This document shows, one piece after another, positions 49,401 to 61,170 of a stretch of DNA of 64,000 nucleotides. Source of the DNA: Riptortus pedestris (taxonomy: Eukaryota > Arthropoda > Insecta > Hemiptera > Alydidae); the NCBI GenBank assembly GCA_019009955.1, contig CM032231.1, positions 109,733,501-109,797,500 of the forward strand, read 5' to 3'. Made by a program: the position numbers and the translations under genes. Each line of letters starts with the position of its first letter. The first letter of the stretch is position 1. Under the pieces are notes generated by a model that did not search any database, was not told the origin of the DNA, and was given only the letters and a program-made list of their open reading frames with translations.

Positions 49401-52400
49401 ATATAAAGATGCCAAAGCTGCAGTACGTACTCTACGTATGTTTTTAGAAAAAAAACAGTGATGTACCAGACAGTGTGTTTTCTTCAATTGTTTCAATCGA
49501 GAATATGATTGACAAATGTGTTGCTAACAGTCTTAAACAGAAGAAGATAACGGACTATTTCAACTACTAGAGGGATTGCAGTAATATGGTCGGTACTGTT
49601 TACTCTGTTTTACGCGATATTTATTATGTTTACTGTAAGTATTTTTTATTATACTGTACCAAGTTAAATGTTTAATTTTGAAGCTGTAAGGGATACAGCA
49701 AAGTTTTTTTTATTTTAATCAACATTATGACTGATATTGTTTTTCAGTTTAAAGCAAAGGAAGATTAAGGACTTATTATTAATATTATATTTTCTGTTTT
49801 CTGTGTTTTAGCGTTTTTTTTTTTTTTTTTAAATTATGTATATATACATATTTTAATTCATTTAAATATTCGTAAAATATTAAGATTATGTAGATTTGTA
49901 GAAGATGTAGTGAATAAATCACAATACATTTTTTTACCTCTGTAACACGAATTTTCATTCAGTTCACCTCTATAACTCGAACTATGCCTAAGACGAACTA
50001 TACATAACACAAACAAAAATGGCAGTCCCGTGGAATTTTGTGATAGCGAGAGTCGACTGTAGTATACTTCTTTACAGGATAAATTTCTAGTTTTTTTTAT
50101 ACATAACACTCTTACTAAGGGAAATAAGTAATAGAATATTACTTATAATTATAAGCTATACCCTTGAGTCCTTATATTCTTTCTCATTTATTAAGGATTC
50201 TTCCTTAATTTGACTAAGCAGTTTAAATTCTAAAAGTTAGTCTTTAGACTGGGACCCAATGAAGTAAAAAGGAATGATGTATTTATAAAATTTCTGTAAC
50301 TGGCATATCTGTATTTGTGTATAATTGAAAACTTTTTCTAGGTTAAAAAACTTAAAGAAGAGATGCTTGAAAGGCTCCTAAGGAGGAAAAGAATAAACTC
50401 TCTCGATGAACAGCCCATTCCTGACAGACTTCCAGATCAAATGCATAACAAGGTAGTAATCTCCTTCTTAATAATCTTCAAGTAATTGAACACTTGCATT
50501 TAGACTTAGTATTTACTGATCTGAATGTATTTTGTCATTTATTTTTATTTTAACTTATTAATTTTATTGTAGCTCCCTTTTATTTTATTATGAATTACCT
50601 TCTATGTCATTTGGTTGATGCTTTGACCATCAGGGGGAGGGGGGTGGGGCAGCCATACTTAATTTTTTAATAAAATATTTTTCTTCATCTACATACATAT
50701 GTATTATAATATAAAGAAAATAATTAAGGGTTAAATACACATAAGGGTACTCAGACTTCATAAGTGTTCAAAATTATTAATTTCTCTTAACTTCTTCTAA
50801 AACATAGGCGCCTTCCATGGGCTTCAGCATAATGAAATTTCATGTATCTATAGTGAGAAAGAGAGAATAGATAATAACCAAACTATGAATATCTCTAAAG
50901 TTATTTTATTGAAACCATGCTTTAACAATATTGTTACGTTTATTACAAAATCAGTGATAAGCGTTGTTTATTAGAGATCTTTTGGATTGCAAAATTAAAC
51001 ACACACAAGCTTCAGAGTTTTTATCACTGCACAATTTATTTAACAATGCACTACACACTTTGTTAATTATTCTTAATTACTACTCACAGTATGAATTGAA
51101 AGCTTAACTGTTCTTGTTATTACACAGTCCAATAACTCACTCACGATCACTGAAGTTCACAAAAATACGGCACTGCACTGTCTTTTACTTCGCAAAGTTA
51201 ATGGCACTGCACTGTGTTAAACACAGCACTATAGTGTTCTCTACAGAGTCACGGCACAACACTGTTATTCACATAAAAACACTTTACCGCACTGTAACTA
51301 AGTCGCACTGTTACACTGAACGCACTGATGATCACTTGAAGACAGCTGAGAAAAAACTAACTAAACTAGTGGCAGCCAGATCCTTTTATAGCTTGTCTGC
51401 AAACATCAAAGGATACATGCCCGAGACACGTCCAGAACAGGACTGGTATTGCCTAGAATGAACTCGAACCTCTTGTCGGCTTTTTTGATATCCTTCGTAC
51501 TTCCCAAATACGTGACTATCTCTGTTCAATCTTTCATGTATGTGTACTAATATATATACAAAAAAATAGTTTTCCTTTGACAGAAGCCCAACCCTTTATG
51601 ATTTTAAAGTGTAAAATGACTTTCTCTTATTGATGGAATTTCAGTTCCTGCCTCACGTTCGCAGCCTGTCTCCTTTCTGTTGTCTCCAGCTACTCAACCT
51701 CCATTATATCAATCCACATTTCTTTAACCCCATTCCATTAAACTTAAGTCTCACCATCAACAAAGTTAATTAAGTCCTTTAATTTGCCCTTTGTTTCTTA
51801 ATTATACATATTTTTGGTTTGTTTTTTTTCCTTTGAATAACTGAGTCTCTAAACATCTCATACCCGTATTTCAATTCCTTTTTACATAGACTATTTATTA
51901 TGGGAGTGAATAGATTATAAGAGAAGATAACCAACAAATCTGGTTAGTTTGAGCAGGCCTTGCAAGACAGATTTTTTCTTATATCATTGGAAACAATTGT
52001 TGAATCGCAGTTGACTCAAAACAACCTCTACACCAATTTGAGTGATGACTAATTTAACCTGCCTACTATGTCACATCCCCAAACTTATACAAAAAAATAG
52101 TTTTCCATTGAAGAGATTACTTTTTATAATTTTATTGTGGCTTTTAAATTAGACTATTTCTACTAACAATAAGTATATGTGTTTTCACTTTGATGTTATA
52201 ATATGATTGTTATTTTCCAGATGCCAAACAATAGCCCTATGGCGTTAATGATGCGAAATCCACGGATGCCAGACATGAATAAACAACAAAGGCCGATCCT
52301 GCCTAAACCTCTCGTTTCACCCTATGCAATGCCTCCCATGGGCAGGGAGGGGAGGAACGGACCTATTGTAGATGTTAAGTCTATTATAGATGACTACAGG

Positions 52401-55289
52401 TGTGTACTCTTGGCCAATTATTTTGCATATTTAGTTGGAACATAACCTTTTGAAATTTATTTTATTAGCATCCACTTAAGTTAATATGTCTAATTGGGAG
52501 AGGGTTTCTACAAGTTACCAGTTTTTTCTTGCCAGAGTGGGATTAAGGAATTTATTTAGTGAGCTTATAATCAGGATATAAAAAGGTCAGACTGCCTATG
52601 TGGGAATTCAACCCACAACTATAGTCGAAGCACTAAAACCAAATGCGTTGTATCCAATGTCTTCAAGGTTAATACTGCCCTATGAATTTACAGTGTAATA
52701 ATAAATATTAATATTGTCAATGTTGATTTGTGGGTTTGTAGTGCAATTAACCCTTATTTACATTGGAGTGCTATACCAATTCCCAACTCTGCAATGATTG
52801 ACTTTTATTTCTGAAAAATAACTGAATTATAAGCATGTTCCTAATCCTTCAAATCATTGTCTTTTTCTTTTAAATTTTAGTAAAACTCTACAGTTTACTA
52901 TAAATTAAGATAAACACTTTTGTAAAATACTCATTCATTTTCATGATAAAAATATTTATGGCTCAAAAAAATATATATCGGATTCGCCGATCCATTCCAC
53001 TTCCACTCATTGCTTTTTATTAATCTATTAGTCTTATGACCCCATGTTTAAATGATATAGTCTAAGAATTTTAATGCACATTAGTTTGTTTAATAACCTG
53101 AAAAGTTTATGAAAGTATAATTTTAACCACAAATTTATACCGAATGTAAGATACATAATATATTTTAGCCAATATTTCACCCTAGGATTTCACCGCACTT
53201 ATTCAAACAATAAAATTGCTTTGGTATATATAAATTGTGTTTTATGCAATAATTTGCTCTATTTAATAGTTTAGAAAATATGTATAGTAAAAGTATTTAT
53301 ATCTTATAACTATGGAGCAATTTGAATTTTTGCCCTTCTCTAAACCCGTCCTCCCCTACTGAGTTAATTTCAGCCAAAAAGAGAGGTCACAATTATACAT
53401 TAAAATAATCCCGTACGAAATTTTAATATTCTAAGGCTAGCCGTTTTTGCGTTAAGCAAGAAACGTTCACGCATCAAGACATCGGTCAGACATCAAGCTG
53501 AAACTAATAAAAATGGATTAAGGGAGGGTAAAATGGATAATTACATGGGAATCTGAAAATCATACTTTACTTTGTCCAAGGAAGTAAAAAGTCTACACCA
53601 TCTGAGTATGCAATACACAAACTTATTTGATATTCTACAAATACTTTGAATGGAGCATATTACTTGTTTAAAAGACAATTTGCACGCACAGATAAATATT
53701 ATTACTTGGAAATGTTTTTTAGCAGATTTCCAGCTATTAAGGTCGTACTCGTGACACAATATTCAAAAATGTCCTCAAATTGCCAACGTCCTACCCAGGA
53801 GATTACGGAAACAAGGTCATTCAAAACTAATATATTTATATATCGTTACCAAACTCAGAAAATAATTCTTTTTTTTTTTTTATTTATGTAAAAACAAAGA
53901 TAAAGTTCGTTAATGGCTGAAATCTAACCAGTGGAAGTGGGGGTTTAGAAGGGGGAGGGATTTCATATATTCTTAATATCTCCATTATTATGCGTTGGAT
54001 CAAAAAATTGTATACAAACAATTTTATTACAAATGTAATGTTCTATAAATGGTGGTATATACGTTTTTTCACTATCTTTAATATTGACCGAGGTATTTGC
54101 TTTTTCAGTTTTCGGCCTTCAGCAAACCCCCTCTCTAAACTCATACCATATTAATAATACACTGTTATATTGGGAAGCACTTTACTTGAAGCCTTAATAC
54201 CTTAATGTAGTTATTTAATTGAACTGTTACTTTTTGATATAAATGCAAATATGTGATGCACGTGGGAAAACTGCTTAGTTAACGCAGCCCCTGCATGACG
54301 GATTTCTTTTATTAAAGAGTGCTTTGTGGTCAAAATTATATTGCTAGAATTTTGTGGTTCCATTTAGTCGTATTTTATTTCTTTTTTGAAATATATTGAT
54401 ATAAAAAAGTTTGATATTTAGTCTTACTGTGTTTCTTATATATGAGTAGCGGGGGTTACAGATCTCGGCATCCAGACAATGCACCAAGGAGGGGGAGGCG
54501 GATGCGCGGAATGCCTCCAGAGCCAAGGTTCTCATCAAACCCGTCACTTATAAGTATGGCTAATATGGCTCTTGGAACAGGAGCTTCGGTCCGCACAGTT
54601 ACTGACCATGTCAATTATATGAGTAAGTATTTATTATTATTAGTTTAGTTTTTTTTATATTATTATTTCAAAATAAACTCAAACTATAATATAAAATTCA
54701 TAGCTATAATATAACTTAGCATTTGCAAAAGAAAAGATGAGTGATCCAATCGGAATTTTAAGAAGTGGAAACTACCGTGAGGTAGTACCTCCCTACTCTT
54801 GCTCTGTAACAATATTGCTCTGAAGAAGTACACCAAAGATGTTGGAAACTGTCAGCCCGAAAATCCACAAATCTTTTGACTGATTGAGTACTTGTTTAGC
54901 TTATACCCAATTATCCTCTACGTCATTTCAAACCATACTCAGAACTCTTGCCCTGGGATGTGTAATGAACTCAATAAATATAATAAATTTTGGAGGTCAT
55001 CTTTTATTTTTCATATTTTGGTTTAGATTTCATGAAGGAGTGGGAAATAACATTATGTTAGTTTCGGTCAATGTTGGTGAAAAAATCTTAGTTTATGCCA
55101 ATATTTTGAGAATATTTATTTTCTCTTCTTCAAACCAAGACTAAAGATACTTAAAAACAATTATACATAATGTATTGCACTTCTATTATCACATGTGTAT
55201 CACATTAGGAATACCCACCATTGACCAAAACTCCAAGAAACAATAACAACACCATATATAAATATAACAGGGTTGAAAACATCAACACA

Positions 55290-55356
<67 letters not shown>

Positions 55357-58300
55357 TTTATTATTTCTTGTCCACTTTGTGTTACTACAGCTAATTGGGA
55401 TGGGTTATCTACCGATTATTGCCCTTTTCTAGCCTGGGTTGGACTAAAGATTTTATTTAATGAGTTTGTCACTAAATAAATTCCTATTGCCCTGTAGGTG
55501 AGATTAAGATCAATACCTTCACCCAAATCCGAATATAATCTACTTGTTTAATTTTTATTTTTTTTCTCTTCTTATTCTGAGTCAATAAATTTGCTCTAAA
55601 ATGATTTTTTTTTTCATAAGAAATACAAGGATTAGTACAATAATCATTTTGATCAACTGAAAGTATATACTAACTTCAGCTATGAGTAAATTGCAAATGA
55701 AAGAATTTAATAGAGTTCTCCTTATGACTTTTGATAATTTAACATAAGTCGCAAAGAAATTTAAAATTGAAATAATTAACTACAATTACTGGAGCTACTA
55801 GCTCCTTTTAACAGAATAAACCTGCAAAAAGAAGTAAAAAAAATAATAGAATCTAGGATATTATTCTTTTTGCTATAGCAGGAAAATAGTTAGTTTGCGT
55901 GATTAAATTACGAAAGAAAATTTTTGATTGAATGAGTAAGTTGAAGGATAAGTAAGTTCTTTCCAACATTGAACATTTATCAAGGCGATAGAAAGCAATG
56001 AATATTTTAAAAATTCTTCAAAGTTGATGGCAAGGGGCTCCAATAAAAAAACATTTTTTTCCGGTGCAAACTTTATTGAATTAGGGCAGGTTCAATAAAG
56101 TTTGCACCGGAAAAAAATGTTTTTTATTGGAGACCCTTGCCATCAAATTTGAAGAATATATAAATAATATTGGGTCCAGAATAAGAAGAATTTTAAAAAT
56201 TGATTACAAGAGTATGTTGAGGCAAAAGGCTGGTAAAGGGCATAACTCCTGGACAGGTGGGGGGAGGATGCATTTATCCATTCTGAATGAATAACAAATA
56301 AAAATAAATAAGAAAAAGATAGCTTAGAGCCTTATTGTGTCAGAAATTCATGATAGAAGGCAATTAGTAATGGCAGATCTTTACTCGATGAGATATATCT
56401 AAATACGTTCAATATAATGAACGAAGAGTGATTGATGTTGCAGGATCCAGCAAATAGGGATAAGAAAGATGTAGTCTTCTTGCGTACTTCTTTAAGGCAG
56501 GAAGACTACATCATTCTTTTCCCTGTCCCCGTGAGTAGGAGTGGGCGTCTACTAAAGGCTAAAAACCAAAAAATGGAAGTAACGTGATTAGTATTGAAGA
56601 TAAACAATAAATGTATGTAACAATATTCATAGTACATTTAATTTGCAATAAGATTGCTTCTATACAATTTTTCGATCCGACAATAATAACTGAAATATTT
56701 TGAATTTCCTAAATTCCCCCTCTCATTGGTCCAATTTCATCTGTTAATGAACTTGACCCTTAGTTTTACAAATGCTTTTATATTGAGTTTGGTTATGATA
56801 CAGAAACAATTGTGACTGCTAGAGCGAGCTCATTTTGTCATCTACTAAGTAGGATCGATGGACATTTAAGGCAATTTTTTTGCTCGAAATCGTGTCATGA
56901 TTACATCTCAATACCTCATTTCCCTTGAGGAAAATCTGCTAAAATGTTATATAGCCAATCTTATTAAACTGTAGATATCCTACAATTTGTGTTCTATACA
57001 TTTTATTGTAACTCAAATATTGTGTTATTCATACTTTCTCGTTTTTAGCCTTCAGTAAATCCCCACTTCTATTCATTGAATTTTTATTTGGAAGTAGGTA
57101 GTATATAGTGTTAGATGAGATTGTAGTATCTCGTCAGCACATGGGAAATCTGCTTACAAGGGGAGTGCAGGGTCTTCCCCCACCGATTTGAGCGGAAATT
57201 ATTTTAGTGTTTAGTACCACATGAAAAACCAATTCTGTTAAAGCAAGAGAACTCACTTCTCATGCATTCGTCGTTTTTCCCAAGATGTCTATTTTCAAGT
57301 AGCCCTTGTGGCTCAGTTTATAATGATGTCTCTTTGTAATTGGAAATCTTAAGATCGAATCTCGCCGGGAGCTTCTATTTTTTTCAGAATTTTTATTAAT
57401 TTTTTGCTTCTAGGCCGTTTATTAAATACTAACAAATAAATAAAAAGTTTTTTTTTTTAATTATTGACATTTAACTTTTAGCACGTTCCATATATTTAAA
57501 GAAAATTCAAATGCTTTCTGTCAATTGGTATAAGGACATATTTGATATTTTACAGGAAATATATTAATAATTGTATACATAAGTATATAACAATTATCAA
57601 TAATAACGCAAATATTTTAATAATATTTTTAAATGGTTTTATTTTACTTTACCTGTGTATTTCTTATTATTATACGAGTATTTTACAATTAATGAAGATA
57701 TTTAAAATTTTCTAGCTCTTGACATAAAAATATTCTTTTAACAGTTTTTTACTTTAGAACTATATTTTCATTGTGCTTGGCCTTGGATCACTGACATATA
57801 TTTCTATCGTCAAGTTAACAATGATGTTGAACATAAAATGAATTTTAATACTAGCTGATATTTTGCAATTCTATTTGATCTTATACAAGCAGCTTTGGAA
57901 ACACTTGATAAAAATTTTAACTTGACGATAGAAATATAATATGTTATTGTCTTCTGTTCTTTACATTGGATAAGTTACATTTGTTTGTCAAATTATGCTG
58001 CATTCTTTATTAATGTTTAGCAGATGTGAGTCTTTAATATTTGAATCGTTTCTAGGCGTTGATCAAGCGAGGAACGAAATGGCTAACAAAGAAGTAGTGA
58101 AGCCAAACGGTGCGAAGCCGTACCCGGAAGTGACGCTCCATCCTGTTTCACCTCCTTCGCTCCTCCACCAGGTCCTGACCAAGTCAGCCCCTCCACGACC
58201 TGCGTCCTTCTCCCCAACCTTGGCGAGGCTCCTCACCGCTCCTGAACGGCCTCCGGCACCCCCTCCTCACTTCAGGCCGCCTTCCAGGGTTTCAATTGCA

Positions 58301-60281
58301 GATATTTTGTCTTCTACAAAGGTTGGTTTATCTTCAACATTAGATTAAATTAATAAGTCCAAAACTAGTCAATAGTGGAAGTTCAACAAAAAATGAAAAC
58401 TTCAAGTGATTTTATATTATACACTTGGGGAGAGAAAAAGACATCCAATTCTTCACAAGTTTTTTCTTTCAGCGCTAAGTGCTTTCGAAGACTATTGTCT
58501 CCACCTTCAGTGCTCCACATAAACACAATGTCAATAAAATTTATATACATTACAACATGGTCATTAATCATGCTAATATCAATAAATGGCTCTGAAGATG
58601 GAGACAATAGTCTTTGAAAGCGCTTAGCGCTGAAATAATGAAACTTGTGAAGAATTGAATGCCTTTCCCCCCCTTTTATATATATATATATATATATACA
58701 CTGAAGGGAAATTCATTCTTTTACATTACTAATATATCCTTAACTAATGAGTTCTTTTTTTTTTTTCTTGTGCAGAAATCTCGTAATGAAATCACCATTA
58801 CTCCTGTACCAGGCAACCCAAGTGGGAAAAACAAAGAGGATGTTGTTTTATTGGTAGGTTAATCTTTTTTTGGACGATAAATAATTTCCTTATTTTTTAA
58901 AGAATTTCCATGTTATGCTTTTTAGGTTAATTAGGAGAGGAACCTGGGATCCTAGATGAATCAATTCTTATTCTTTTGCACAAATATATTGAGTGTGTAC
59001 CATCTATCTGTAACAAAAACTGAATTACACTTGGTTGGAGTAACCTTCTATAGCCATAACAAATGAAGGCAAAATCCCTTCCAGGTCAAACCATTTAGCC
59101 CAGGTATGGGCAACCTTTGACATGTTGCGGGCCAAACTTTAGTGTGCAAATACTTTTGCTGGCCGTGTTTAACCCTTTCCTTGCGCAAAACCACTAACGT
59201 GGCTTGATTCAAGCCACTATAGTGGCTTTGCGCAAGGAAAGGGTTAAAAGTAGTGCATTTTAAAGTAATGTTCATAATTTTTAACGATAGATATCAGAAA
59301 TAAAATTATAACAACAATGCAATTATAATACAATTTATTAAAATAACAAAATGAAATGAAAAAAATGGGTACAATCAATGAGTTTGAATTTGGGAAACTA
59401 ATCCATTGATGTTTGGATTAATTCCACTGATACAAAGACGAAAAAAATAAGGATTCTTGAAATCTGTATTTTTATGTTTCACATTTAATTCATTCCAAAG
59501 TGCAACATTGTTTGGTCCCATATCAGATACGATACCCACAACTTGGTACCCAATGCTTTCAACAGAAATAATGATCTCACTGTTTATACTTTTTGTAATA
59601 TTCTTTTCAAACTCAAAATAAAATGGTTGTTTCCGATTGCAAAACAAACTTCTTGCCATTACAACTGGAACATGTAATGACACCTCACCTCAATACAACA
59701 TAACCTTCCAATTTAATGTGATAATTGTACATTGAGTGTTGCTAAACGATATCATCAGTAGAACTAACAGAATTATATTTTATTCTACATAGTTTTACCA
59801 ATGCACAAATTATTAATATTATAATTTAAATATTGAAAAAAAAAATTGGGGCTTAGGTTAGCCGTGTGAGTTCGATTCCCGCCTGGGCAGAGGAATTTAT
59901 TTAGTGACAATTCGTTAAATAAAAAATCCTTAGTCCCACCCTGGCTAGAAAAGGGTGGTAACCTGTAGATAACCTGTCCCAATTAGCTTTAGTGGCAAAA
60001 AGTGGACATTAATAAATAATTAATTAATGAAAATAATAATATAACTAAACAGTGGTATAAGAGTTGTTGTATTTACATAATTTTTTACAAACATTTATAT
60101 TGTTGTAGGATGACGATGACGGCGAAGGTGGTGACCGTCTAGTGATTGATGAAGGTAATGAAGATGTTCCACAATGCCAAGGTTGTCGGCAGAAGTCAGC
60201 ACAATTTGTTTGCGCTGGCTGTGGGAATCAGTGGTACTGCAGTAGGGATTGTCAGGTTTGTTAATTTTATCTCTTAATTGA

Positions 60282-60335
<54 letters not shown>

Positions 60336-61104
60336 GCTGTATGTGTGTATGTCACTGAACTCCTACTAAACGGCAGGACCAATTTGAATGAATTTTTTTG
60401 TATGCGTTTGAGTGATGCCCTGGATGGTTTAGATTCACAAATCAGCCCTGCAGATAAAAAGTTTTACAAGATTGGTTCTATGACATTTTATGATCTGACC
60501 CATAATAATGAAGACATATTGAATTTTCTAATCCCTCCTCCCCTCCCCCCATCTAAGCCACTACTATTCCAGTTCCGATTTCAGTGAATAACAAATTTCA
60601 TCATTTATGTTGACTGAAACGGCTAATGGTATAGATCAAATAAACATTTTCGAGTAAAGAATGAAAAATCTTAATTGATGATGTCGTCACATGATGTATT
60701 TCTATGTGTCTCACAAAGTAATAGTAAAATGAAAATCATATTTGGTATTTAACCTTAGAAAGAAGTGGTTCATGATATAACAGCTTATAGTTAATTTCAC
60801 ATGAGTAGGAGTGGGAGTATACTGACAGCCGAAAACTAAAATATGGAAATATCTCGGTTAATATTCAATATAGAGAAAATATGTATATAGCAACATTTAA
60901 AGAACATTACATTTGTAATAAGATTGTTCTATACATTTTTCAATCTGACAATACATAACAATGGAGATGTTTAGAATTTTCGAAATTCTCCCCCTCTAAA
61001 CCATCTCCCACTTTTCTGAGTTGAGTCATTAACGAACTTGATCTTCATTTTTACATAGAACGGTAACGATCAGACAAAAATTATGACTGCTAGAGCATTA
61101 ACAT

Positions 61105-61170
<66 letters not shown>

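Larger units (their letters stand above)
58444..58664. mobile_element. Penelope-type foldback with two hammerhead-like motifs (intron 8)
   Basis: Left arm about 58444-58516 and right arm about 58590-58664 pair (CCAATTCTTCACAAG left; CTTGTGAAGAATTGAATG right). Each arm holds GGAGACAATAGTCTT…GAAAGC. It takes up about half of the 454-bp intron 8. Confidence 0.65.

Noticed and set aside
51114..51461. 115-codon frame in intron 5
   Set aside because: It is the opposite strand of the possible LTR, and its repeated residues come from the CAGTGC repeats.
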